Origin: Ectocarpus siliculosus
Lineage: Eukaryota; Sar; Phaeophyceae; Ectocarpales; Ectocarpaceae
Direction of reading: 5' to 3'
Assembly (NCBI GenBank): GCA_000310025.1
Contig: FN649727.1
Location: forward strand, 7,784,058-7,811,295
Length of the DNA stretch: 27,238 bases
Under the pieces are notes generated by a model. It was not told the DNA's origin, did not search any database, and saw nothing but the letters and a program-made list of their open reading frames with translations. Shown here one piece after another: positions 1 through 11,409 of this stretch. The position numbers were made by a program, and so were the translations under genes. Numbering within the stretch: the first letter of the stretch is position 1; each line of letters starts with the position of its first letter.

Positions 1-15
1 CCCCCCCCCCCCCCC

Positions 16-149
16 GGTGTTTGCCATCGGGGTTTGGGTTTTCGTCGCTTGGCAACGACGTTGTAAAACAAGCCCCCCACTCGGTGTTTGCCATCGGGAT
101 TGGGTTTTCGTCGATTGGCAACGACGTTGTAAAACAAGCCAATTCACTT
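16..149. repeat. Two-copy tandem repeat, 67-base period
   Basis: Two near-identical units begin at 16 and 83. Each starts GGTGTTTGCCATCGGG and carries GGCAACGACGTTGTAAAAC followed by AAGCC. They differ by a few substitutions and one indel in the first 59 bases. The window edge before it is a run of 15 C. No gene is visible here. The 15-base core ACGACGTTGTAAAAC also occurs in the lacZ-alpha region of common cloning vectors (see findings). Confidence 0.85.
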
Positions 150-352
150 CGTGAACTCGGCAACCAGGTTACCGTCTTTTTTTTTTACCTCTGGTTTTTT
201 TTTTGGCGGTAACCATAATGGTGGTCGAGTAGATCATGTTGTGCGGGGTCGAGAAACCTCACTCCGCGCAACGGGGGATGATCGCACCACGTTGTGTTAA
301 AATGGTCAAGCTTCCTCGAGGCAGTTACACAGTGCTTACAACTGTCTCTGGA

Positions 353-410
353 AGTGAAAGCACCAGAAAATAAATTAAGTCAGTGAAAGCACCAGAAAAT
401 AAATTAAGTC
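353..410. repeat. Perfect tandem duplication of 29 bases
   Basis: The 29-base unit beginning AGTGAAAGCACCAG and ending AATTAAGTC occurs at 353-381 and again, identically, at 382-410. Perfect identity suggests a recent slippage or duplication event, or an assembly artefact. It lies outside any exon I can support. Confidence 0.9.
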
Positions 411-666
411 ATACGTAGCTGTCATCCGTACGCAAGGAAGTAAGCACAAGATGCCGAACACCCTTAGCAGGATGCAGCTCACCCTTCATGCGACTCGCCA
501 AATACCTCACGGCGCTTCGCGCTTGGTGATGTGAGAGTCTGGTCCGGTGAGAACCCGGCGTGCTCCGTCCCGGCTTTGTAGGGATGCGAGGTCAATGGTC
601 AAACGACTACGGCATGCACGACTATGAGTACACCCCCCCCCCCACCTCTCTTTCACAAAAACACAC

Positions 667-3600
667 CCGAAAAAACGAGCGGAAGTAGAGGGAGTGCCCC
701 ACGCACACCACCGTGTCTTCCGGCCTTTGCGATGCCCACTCCGCGAGTGCCTTCATGCGCTTCATCCCCGTGTTGCCCAACGCCTTCGTGCCCACGTTGA
801 ACTCCGCGTCGAAGACAACGTTTCCGCCTGGCCACGTTAAAAATTGGGTGTATCTCCTTCAGAAAAAAACATCAAGCGAGGGCTACGGCTTGGGTTGGAA
901 CCAAGCAGGCAAGAGGTGAGGGGTCCCGCAAAACGACACCACATCAGCAGCAGCAGCAGCAGCAGCCGGGCGGGTGGGGGTCACGAGGTCGGGACATGTG
1001 AAAAATTCAAGAAAAAACAGCAGTAACGGTGATGAGGTCAGCAGGTTAAGTGCGTCGAAACCAACGCTTGGCGTTCCACCCCGAATGAAACCCCACTTGA
1101 GCACCGGTGTTGCAGACGGCATCATAGGTAGCCGCCGCCACCGACGGGAAAAGGCGAGCGTGGCGGTGGCAGGGCTACGAAAGCTACAAAAGGTGGGTAG
1201 GCTGGCCGGCGTAGATATCTCACCTAGCTCCTTGGCGAGACCTTCATCCGGCTTTTCCCCTCGCTCCAACAGCGAAATCCCGTCGATGTTGAACGTCATC
1301 TCCTAAAATACCGCGCAAACGTATATGGCGGCATGTCGACACAAAACATATTCAGCGCCAAGGATAGGGAGAGGTGGCATCCTATACATTGTACATGGGT
1401 ACAGTGTACATGCACAAAAAGCGGATTCGCAAGGCAGCGCCTTCGGTGAACACACCCCAATGCCGCCGAGCGTTCTTCTTCGGCCGGAAAATTCTAAGGG
1501 TAAACACTCCTACCTACCTACCCCCCCCATGTACGGAGCCCCCTCTCCGGTGGTGTCTTGCCTGCAAGGCGCTGTGGACGAGGTAGCGCTCCTCTCCGCC
1601 TCTCAAACGCTCCCAGAGCGTGATCAGCCCGGTGGCGATGGCACGCCGAAGGTTGGAAGTCACGACCACTGACGACTGCGACGATTGCGTCGAGCCTCCC
1701 CGAAGCGTCGCCACCGCATCCGCAACCTATCTCGACGGGGGTCATACAGGATATCGGCGCGTGGCGTAATTTAGCGGTAGAGAAGACGTTTTTCGGCAAC
1801 GTGCGTGAGGCAAGAGGGAGCACGGCGGCGATGGAGGGGTGGACGAGAGTAGGGGGAAAGAGGATTCATCTTGCATGGCTGTGGTAACTCTGACCAACGA
1901 CTACATGCAGTTTTGGTCGGACACTTAAGCAGAAAGGGCGCTGTTGTATCTCAAAAGGCTAGTATTTCAGTGATTGTGAGTACACTTTCTGAGCATCGCG
2001 CACGCCAGCCAAAGCTCACTTTTGAGCGCGGTGAAGGCGCAGCTGGACGTTCTAGTGCCGCCGTACCTGGCAATGCACCTTATCCAGCAACCCCACGAAA
2101 CTGCAGCGGCTGCCTCTCTGCTAGGGGAAATGTGCATATACCGCTACCAACGCCACCAGAACGCGTTCCAACCCAGAAATTTTCGAGCGCTTGCGAGCGT
2201 GTCCGAAGAACTTGAAATGACTCTCTTAAACGGGTTGCATCCACTGCTGTTAGCCGCTAGCATCGCAATCTTTTCCTTCGAAGTAAACATGTATGGCAAG
2301 GGTGGGTGGCGGCTCCTTACCCCTGATCCCGAGAAACTGTCGGGAGTCTTTTGCAGGAACCGAATGAGCTCCTGGGTCTGATCGTACACGCGCGAAAGCC
2401 GGGAGGCGGGAGCGAGGGATGGACGGGGGGTCATCACTCACGAACAGCTTCTAGGTTGGGGGCTGAGGAGGGGCCCCGCAAGAGCACTGGCAAGGGCACT
2501 TTTTCCCCCGCATGGTATTGGCCGCAAGGGCGCTGACAGGGGCACCGCAAAAAAGTGCTTGAAAGCGACGAAATGCTCAAAAGCTTCTCTGTCGACGTGA
2601 CACAAAGTTAAAGTTTGGCACTGCCGCGGACGTCAAACGCAACAGCGACAAGGGCGAAAGGAGTGGAGACCTCGGCTAGCGCACAAAGCGCGACGGCAGC
2701 AATACTCCGGTGGCAAACGCGCAGCAAACCCATCTCTCTACCACCAACTGCCAGCCTTCCACTCGCGGCAGGACATCTTAGAAACAAGATCGCACCTGCT
2801 GGATGCCGGTGTTGCTGAGAGGGGAATCGAAGAACACGCTGTCGCGCGTGGACAACATCATCACCTCCCTCACGAAAGCGCTCACCAGCCGCACCAAAAA
2901 CGAAGGCCCAAATCCCCGGTTGAACACCTTCGGATGGCACGTTTAGCAAGGCGGAGGGGATCGTCTGCTTCAGCCTCTTGGCGCTTGTCAACGCAGATAT
3001 CATACGGCCACGGAGCACGGGGCACCCCGCGACGTAAGGATTGGGGGACAAAGGATGGGAGACTTACAGCGGGGACCGTTGGGGTGTAGCTAACCTAAGC
3101 GTTCTGGCCCCGTCGTGGGTAGACCGCGTTCCAAAGTTAAGAAAACCGTGGAATCCTTGTCATGGGATGCCCCCGACACCCGGCAAGTTTCTTCCAGCAC
3201 CAGAAACAACTACAGCGGTACCCAGGCCCGGCCGCCCCAACTCCCAGCCCTCTCACACCTCGTTCCATTCAGACTCTCCGTGCCTGATGAAGATTATCCT
3301 CTTCCGACGAGAGGTTGAGTCCACGCGCACCTTGCCCGAATCCACCTGAGACGCAACGTTAAGATCAACCAACAAAACCGGGGGGGGGGGGGGGGGATGG
3401 ACCACCATAAGACACGCCATCAGGAGATCCACCGCAGCACCTTTTTGTTCTGCATCAACTACGTGAAATGAGAACGAAAGGATCGGCCCGCGTATCCGAA
3501 ACCGCTGGAAACAAGCAAAACCAAGGTTGTCAGCCTTAACGCTGCAACTGTGTGTACGTGATATCTCCCGTGACTACCGAAGTCCCACGATGAGCGCAAC

Positions 3601-3939
3601 CACCACAACCGTCGCGATCGGTACGGGAAACGGTACGGTGTTGGCCCCCACCAGCGGCAGCCCTACCGAGAGCTACTGTACTACAGCAGTACTTCATACC
3701 AGCAGACCACTATCTGTCTCTCGCAACCTCAAAGAGGCTCCAAACGTATCTCTTTCAGAAATCCTCGAGAGGCACACCTCGGGCTTGAACTTCTTGTCCT
3801 TGGACAGTAGCATGTGGACCGCGCCGATGCCGGCCAGCTTGACCTTCCGCCAGATGTTCTCCGCAGAGCCCGAGATAAAGGCAAGCACGCCGAAACCGGC
3901 GCACACCAGGATCACCGTCGAAAGCCTGACCTCCGACAT
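667..3939 (-). CDS. Membrane-anchored histidine phosphatase (phosphoglycerate-mutase-like), 3' end incomplete
   Basis: Branch-1 histidine phosphatase superfamily; such enzymes pass phosphate through a histidine, but the substrate here is unknown. Exons on the minus strand, in transcript order: 3939-3778, 3345-3259, 2927-2796, 2377-2321, 1675-1562, 1302-1224, 827-667. All junction phases agree and give 264 residues. An uncleaved signal anchor lies near residues 7-24. The catalytic motif IRHGESEWNE sits at about 74-83. Also intact are the second arginine (TSNLRRA), the acidic residue (LQEMTFNIDG) and the second histidine (VCVGHSLYFRSFF) at the end. The start ATG at 3939 is chosen because the hydrophobic segment follows directly; the frame is open further upstream, so the start is not proven. 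The intron between 1561 and 1303 has a GC-AG boundary. The final ~30 residues typical of the family were not located. Confidence 0.85.
1303..1561 (-). other. GC-AG intron of the phosphatase gene
   Basis: The exon ending at 1562 reads CAG, followed in the intron by GCAAGA. The downstream exon begins after TTTTAG at 1302. The join reads SALQ then EMTF, matching the family motif around the catalytic acid. No GT near the donor gives a better join. GC donors with a strong CAG/GCAAG context are a known minor class. Confidence 0.75.
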
Positions 3940-4366
3940 GATATGACGACCCTGCTGATCTGGGTCTATCGGCACCAAGCCTTGCAACTGCTGTCCGGGA
4001 GAGCAATTCCTCTTCCCTCTTCCACCGCAGACCCTTGCCTGTTTGACCTCCTTGGGCAGCAGCAGTCCGATGCTCTCGCTTCTCACCAGCGGGGCAGCAG
4101 CGGTTGATGTACAATTCCGGTTGTTGCCATACACTGCTGCTCCGCGATCCCTAGCAGCGGGTGCTCCTCCGCGTGCCTCTACCAGGGTGGGGTCTGCAGG
4201 AATAAATTCAGCCGGAACACGCGCTTGATTCGACAACGCAATGGTGGACAGAGGATCGCGGCGTGTGCACACTATCCTGCCCAGCTGACCCTGCGGAGGT
4301 GCACGTGGCAGATCAGATGCAGTTCTTCTGGTTGCTCCCGCGGAGCGAGCAATGGGGGCACCGTAA
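3940..4366. promoter_or_regulatory. Divergent intergenic region, probable shared promoter
   Basis: The 427 bases separate the start of the minus-strand phosphatase (3939) from the earliest start of the plus-strand ABC1 kinase (4367). Both promoters and 5' UTRs must fit here unless there are upstream non-coding exons. I see no TATA box that I trust. Both frames reading outwards are partly open, so the exact start codons and the true gap may differ. Confidence 0.5.
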
Positions 4367-7300
4367 TTGCACATGAGGGTACCCGCAACGACGGTGCCGT
4401 TTGTTTCCTGTCCTGGTGCCCCCATCTCCGGACGACTCAGCAAGCGAGGCAGCAGACAGCACAGCAGTATGTCTGTTTCGGTGGCGAGGCGCGTGGCGGT
4501 GGCGAGTGCAGCAGCGACTGGCGTTGCTTTAACCGACCGAGATCGACGGGACGCCGTTACAGGGGCCGCAAATGGCGCAATTCGCTTCGGCCGCGCCTTC
4601 GGGTACGGAGCGGCCGTCAGCTTGGACTATAAGTACCGGTCAGTGCAAGCAGTGCGAGTTGCAGGGACATGAACCAGCTATGAGGGTTTGAGTGTAGTGG
4701 CTGAACGGCATGTGTGTTGAACTGGTAGGAAATGCGCGTGGTGGGCGACATGTCGAGTTGCCGACCCCCGCAGGGACAAGAGAAACTTGTGTGTACTTGT
4801 AAGTGCAGCTGTTATGGCCGTGTTCTGAAACCTTTTCGCTCTCTCAGGTACGTATGTACCTCCCCAACCTCCCCCCCTAATGCTACAGCAGTATTGCTCC
4901 TGTACGTCGACAGGGATACCGATACCTGTAGGTGCCAACAAAGCCTCTTCCTCGTCTTCATGGCCGATAAGCGCATATTTTTTTTCCCCGGAGTCCTTTG
5001 CGCAGTATATCTCTATATCTCAGGCCTCTGGTATCACGGAAATTTAGTCTGTTTTTGTGCATGCAACGGCATGTCGGAGCTGCTGAAGTACTGTGGGGAC
5101 ACACGACACTTTCACTTTCCTCCGCACTGCTCTACTTTAGTGTACTGCTGTATCTCGCCAACCCTTCGGGGTATGGTTTGACGAGCCACTCGCTCGCCGG
5201 TCCTCTGGGACATATTTTGACGCGATAACCGCTCTCTAACCCTACAGTAAGCTCTAAGAGCATTCAACATGTCGGTACAGCAGTACGCGGTGAACCGTCC
5301 ACAAAAGCGCGACCTACTCAAAACATGCGAACCAAACATTCTAACCATCAAGAGTGGTGGACTGCGACAAAGGGACAGGGCTCGAGGTAGCAGAGTCGCT
5401 GCGACCTCACGGCTTATCAGGAGTCGACATGCTTACGTAGGGTCAAGGCCATGACCTTGCCGCTACGCAGCAGACGAAGGCGAAAAAAATTATCGAAAGC
5501 AAGAATCAAGCAACACGACCGTGCCCAAACGACGCCGCCAGTGTAATGGGATTTTGACCCCTTCCTTCAGCATGAATTCACCTTTCTGCTGTGTGGAACT
5601 GACTCTTTTGTCCGACCACAGATGCGGGTTGTCGTTGCTTTCCTTTCATCCCTCCTCTTGATTAATGCTTTCACGTTGTGTCTTCCGATGCAACCCAAAG
5701 CCATCCCGCCCAAAGTACTGCCTTCGTCGTAGACGGAGCCACACCCAGCTGAGGGACGGTGTCTCAAGGTGTCGCAAATGGGGATGTCTGATGTACACCA
5801 CCCCCCGACAAAACACGCCTCCGAACGCATACAGCGTGTACGCCCCCTTCTCGTTGGCGGCAGTCTCACAGGCAGTGCGGTCGATGCTACATGAGGAAAC
5901 ACACGACGCTTTCGGCGGTGCACTCTCGTTACAATGACTAGGAGACGCAAACGCTCGTGTCTCGATCTTAGCAGGAGCTACACAGCCTGTGTATGTATGC
6001 ATGCCCCCCCACCCACCCCCGCGCAAGTACCGCGGTGCACTCGCTCAGCTTTAATATGCCCTAGTGCAAGCCCTTAACCCCTCCTTTTGTTTAACTAAGC
6101 CGTCTTGTTTCCCCCCCCCAACCGAAATCTAATCCGAGAATAGTCTAAGGAACCTCGAGAGGGGATCCGACGAGTACGAGGCTGTACGAAAGGAGGTCAA
6201 CCTACGGGCAGCCCAGCGCCTGCTCCACGTGTGCTCGATACACGGCGGCGTTTACACCAAGTTCGGGCAGTACGTCTCGTCCATGAACCACGTCCTGCCG
6301 AAGGAGTTCACGGAGACTCTCAAGGTCTTGCAGGATCGCAACCCCAGGTGGGACACACGTACGTAATTGAGCGAGGCAGATGTGTACCCCTGTTAAAGTG
6401 TCTCGGAACACGCGCATACAATGGTATACGTACGCGTGCGTACCGGGAATGATCCGCAGGATAGTGCGGCGGAACAGTTGGACATGATCCTCTAGTGAGC
6501 GTGCTCTTCAGGAAGACCGGTGACTCACCGTTGAAGAACAAATTTCTTGTTTTTGGAGGGAGATCAGGAACGTTTCTTCGTCCCCGTCTATTGTCCTCAC
6601 GGCGGTGCTGTTTGATTTTTTCGAGGCGGGCGGGGGGGAGGGGGGTCCGTCGCGTAGTTTTCTGCGTGTGGTTGTGCATGGGTGTGTCATGTGCAGCGAT
6701 AGAGCCACACAACTGTCTCCGCTCCTTGCTTTTTCGCAGTGCCATTCGGCTCCTAAGCACACCGGTAAATCACGGGAGGGTAGTTGTGCCGCAGGCGAGG
6801 CCGAACAGACACAACCTTGGGTCGGTCCGACTGCGTGTCGTCACATCTCACACGCGAAGGTATATAACTCAAGTCCGTGTGCAAGACCATGAGAGAAGAG
6901 TGGACGTATTGCCGCATTTCTGCTACTGCTGTGGCGGGGTTCTTCTCTGCCGAACCTGCTCCCGGCTCGGAGTTCTTCAATCGACAAGGGGCAAAAGACC
7001 GTGCGATAGGAAGATACCGCGAGCGGTGGATGCGGTGCTAATACCAAGGACAGCAGCAGGGAGAACACTGAGGAGGGGCTTGACGGTGATAAGAAAGGGC
7101 AAGGCATCGCCGTGAGGAGTCAACGCTCAGCTATCTTCCTGACGCACGGCGGCACATTGTCAAGCTTCGTTCTCTTTTCCCCCCGGTCTGCTCTCCTCGG
7201 CAAACCGCACGACAACATTTTTACCACGTGCATCTGTGGCCATATTGTCTTGTCCCCTCTCCGCGTCTGTCGGCGTGTTGTCAGCGTGGAATTGAGCGAG

Positions 7301-7979
7301 GTGGCGAGGACCGTGAGGAGGGAGCTGGGGGCCGAGATCTCGGAGTTGTTTCGGGAGTTCGACGAGAAGGCTATCGCCGCCGCCAGCCTTGCGCAGGTGC
7401 ATGCAGCAGTAGATAGAAGTACGCTTCAAGTAGTAGTAGCAGTAGTAGTGGTTGTAGTTGTTGATGTTGTTGTAGTGTCGTGTGGTTTTGTCCAGCGACG
7501 GTTTTCCTCTTTCGTTGTTGCAATTTTCATTTTGGAGAGGGGTGGACAGCTGCAACGTCTGCGCATTGGTCAACAAGCTTAAAACATCAACTACTCATGT
7601 ACCAGGGTCTCTCTCCTTTCAAGACGATGACCACTCCTGCGTATAAACCCATCTCGACCACACGTGCTTGGTTGTTCGCCGCTAATCGCACACGCATGGC
7701 GACACCAGTGTACTGCAAGCAAGAGCGCGAGGAAACACACGACGAAAGCTCGCTCGAAATGGTAATAGTTAATCATTTATCCTTTTTTGTCCACATGTGT
7801 GTGTTGTGTGTGTGTTTTTTTATTATTGGGATCGTCCGCGCTAACCGGCTGACCAATGAAAAGACGTCAGTCTCAGTGCGGTTGAAAACACGAAACACTT
7901 CTAAATGCCATGAACTGGGACCCCGTGAGGGGGCGGCATGGGGGAGATTGATCTATTCTCCGGATCAAAGACAGAAACG

Positions 7980-8014
<35 letters not shown>

Positions 8015-8649
8015 TATGTCAGGTGCATCGTGCTGTGACATTGGCTGGCGAGGAGGTGGCGGTGAAGCTCCAGTACCCGGGGCTAGAAAGCCAGGTAGGA
8101 TCTTTGCGCGTTGTTGATTTTGTACTGGTTCGTAGTTGTTGTTGTTGTTGTTGTTGTTGTTGTTGATGATCATGTCGTCGTCTTTGTCGTTTGTCGTCGT
8201 TGTTGTTGTTGTTGTTCGATACGGTCGTAGGTCTTGTACACCCGAACCTTTTCCGAGGGATTTCCTGCCTCCAGGGGACTATTCTTCATGGAACTCCCGG
8301 GTTGGCCTTCTAATTTTGCAGGGGAATTTGCCCCTCTTGAATCGACTTGTGCGCTGGTGTTGAAAACGCATCTTCTCGTTGTTTTCCGTTTTCACGGTGT
8401 CCCGCTAATTCCCCCCTCCGGACTCTGGCGGGAAGGTGCACAAGGACTTGCTGGGTATGCGGTTTCTGGCGGGTCTGCTAGGAGCCGTGTTCCCGGAGTA
8501 CCAGTACACGTGGTTGTTTCCCGAGTTCGAGGAAAGCATCAGCCTAGAGCTGGGTGAGACAGGCCAAGGAGTTACATGTAGGGAGGGGAGGAGGGGGGAC
8601 ACACAATGAGGAATAGAGAGAGGGGGGTGGGGAGAGGGAGGGATGCAGA

Positions 8650-8685
<36 letters not shown>

Positions 8686-11378
8686 AAGTTTTTCGGTTTG
8701 GGAAAGACACCAGCCCGCTGCCACGGCGAAAAGAGCAAGACACCCAGGACCACGTGCCCAGAGAAATAACGCCGCCCGCGTATCGAAAAATACAACGGGC
8801 CTCTTTCTCTTTCTGTATCTCTCTCTCTCTCTCTGTCGCTTTCGATCTCTACTTGTCTCTGTCTTTCTCATTCTCTCTCTTTCTTGTTCCTTTTCTCTCT
8901 TTAGACCTGGTGATTTTTCTTGCGTCTGACGCATGATTCTCTGTTCCATGATCCTGTCTACAGTGCATGCATTCCATGGCCTCACGAAGAGCTCTTTCCT
9001 TTTTTCTTGGCTGATGCAGACTTTGTGCAGGAAGGGACGAACTCGGAGAGGGTTGCAAGGATGTTCAGAGGGAACCCGAACGTCTTCGTGCCGTCGATTC
9101 ACTGGGACCTCTCCAGCAGAAGGGTGCGTTGCCGCCCCGCTGTGGAAAAGGCTACATACTGCTGTGTTGTGATTCTTTGTGGGGGAAATTATGTGCTACT
9201 GCTGCTGCTGCGCTTTTTTTGTTTTGTGTGCGCGACCCCTCGGTCCTCTCTGTGTCTTGTGCACCACGTACGGCAGTGGTGCTACAAATACGCTGGAGGA
9301 TTTTCCGCCGCACTTGTTTTGGCAAGGCTTACGGGTGTGTCTGGGAGGCGGGCGCGGTTGGTGCAGTTGTAGTGGTACAGTAGTCCATGGAGGAGTGGTG
9401 GTCTGGGAGGCTGGGATATCCGGGTATATCCAGCCACTGGAACCCGAAGAGCTCCTAGAGGAACCCGAAAAAATCGTTGAACCACCCTGGCAAGATGTCA
9501 AACCCACTTGCCGAGCCCCACGGAACCCCGGCGTGCTCTCGTTCGACTTGCTTCCTGCTAGTGGAAATAGCTGCCTCTTGCGCCAGGCATTGGCACGGTC
9601 TTGCATGATGTTGAACGGTCGCCCTTGCCCATTGCCTCCGCGTCTGTAGCGTCGAGTCGTTGGAGTACACGCCTCGGCTACTCTGTTGGACTCCCTCCCC
9701 CCTCTCCCCCCGAGCCTTCACGGAGCCCCGTGCGCTCCGTCCTTGTATTTGTAGGGTAGGCGGGCGAGGATCTATCGTCTTCGGTGCTTGTTTCTGCGCG
9801 AGGAAATGGCACCCACCCACACGTCGTCGACGCCCGAAACCGTACGTGATATTTTACCAAGGTGTTTGCTGCCTGGTTTCGAACGCCTGTGACAGGTGTT
9901 GACGATGGATTTCGTGCACGGCCTTAAGATTAGCGACAGGGAGGGGATCGAGCGAAGGGGGATGGACCCCACCGGAGTGGCTCGAACGGTCACGAGAACG
10001 TTCGGGGACATGATTTACTGCCATGGGTAAGAACCGGAGAGGTTTTGTCCGCATCCAGCCCTTCTTTTTTCGTGTTCTTGTGTGTATTGTACAACTTGTC
10101 TTGGAGCCACTGCTGCCTCTGCCGTATCTCTTGTTTCTTACTTCGTTTTTTTCCTACCTAGTGTGAGTCGCCGGTGCTCTGTAGATCACGCACATGCTAA
10201 GGTTCATGTGTATTTGATCAATGTACGACGCGAACACCTTTCTCAGTACGTTGGCGTGGCAGCCGCGCGAACCACGTTGAAGTATTCTTGTACACAATCC
10301 TAAAGCCCTCGTGAAAGAAAGTGCACCCGCTCTTTGCTATCGCCAAACAGCCGCAGACTTATTGCTCTGTCTGCACCCACTCAGCCTCAGCAGCCACGGA
10401 CTAGTTGCTGTGTTGGATTGGATATCACTCTGAGATCGTCGGCGGAATGCTTGTACCACCGAACATGCCCCAGGTTTCTGCACTGCGATCCACACCCAGG
10501 CAACCTCATGGTGCGGCCCAAGCCTTCATCGAGGAACGCGAAGGCGGCGGCCAGGGGCACCGCAGAATCGGAGGGCGCCGCAAGATCGGCGGCACCGAAG
10601 CGGAACAGCGTCGCGCACCAGGTGACCGCTCCTGATGATGATGATGATGTTGTGGTCTCGCCTTGATTGATGCTGATCGTTTGGTTTGGCCTTGAGGCCT
10701 CTTTTTCTGGGGCAAATGTTGGGCTACGGTGTTTACCGTGGCATTTGCCAGGGATGCCTGGGTGTAGGCAAGACAACACCAGCAGTTTTGCTTGTTGCGT
10801 GTGACGTCGGTCTTGGTAGTCGTGCCTGCGGTTGACCTGTACCCTACGGCAGTCTTGTCAACGCGAACGGGCTGCTGTGTGATGTCTATTGGCGTTACCC
10901 CCGACTGTTTTTTTTTTTGTGCTCTGCGAAATTACCCCCTGTTAACTCTCTCAGCCAGAAGACGCCCTACCCCCCCCCCCCTGNNNNNNNNNNNNNNNNN
11001 NNNNNNNNNNNNNNNNNNNNNNNNNNNNNNNNNNNNNNNNNNNNNNNNNNNNNNNNNNNNNNNNNNNNNNNNNNNNNNNNNNNATGAATGGAATTTTTTG
11101 GTTTGCCCCTGGGGCCTTTTTTTTTGGGGAAAAAGGGGGGGTCGGGGTTTTCCCGGGGCCTTTCCCCGGGGGGCCGGGGGGGGGGCAAAAAAACCCCCCC
11201 CTTTTTTCTTTTTGGGGGGGAACCTGGTTTTGGGAATTGGCCCCGGGGGTACCCTTTCCCCCCGGGCAGTTTTTTAAAACGAAAGGGGGGGGTTTGGGAT
11301 TTTTTTTGGGGTTCCCCCCCGATTTTTTTTTTTTTTGGTTTTGGAAAAAATCCCCCCTTTTAATTTTTTCCCCCAGAA

Positions 11379-11409
<31 letters not shown>

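Larger units (their letters stand above)
1..666. other. Left-edge region, no confirmed gene
   Basis: Apart from the two tandem repeats, nothing is recognisable. This is where the missing last exon and 3' UTR of the minus-strand histidine phosphatase should lie. One minus-strand frame stays open from an AG at about 578 down to a TGA near 414 (about 54 codons), in the phase needed to continue from the donor at 666/665. Its translation does not resemble the usual end of the family, and the acceptor lacks a pyrimidine tract, so it is not added to the gene model. Confidence 0.4.

Noticed and set aside
2022-2381. Plus-strand open frame of 119 codons
   Set aside because: It overlaps the exon at 2321-2377 and the 645-base intron of the phosphatase on the opposite strand and has no recognisable domain.
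3694-4443. Full 249-codon minus-strand frame as one exon
   Set aside because: Only 3778-3939 fits the phosphatase model. The upstream part would occupy the divergent promoter, and its downstream end runs past a splice donor.
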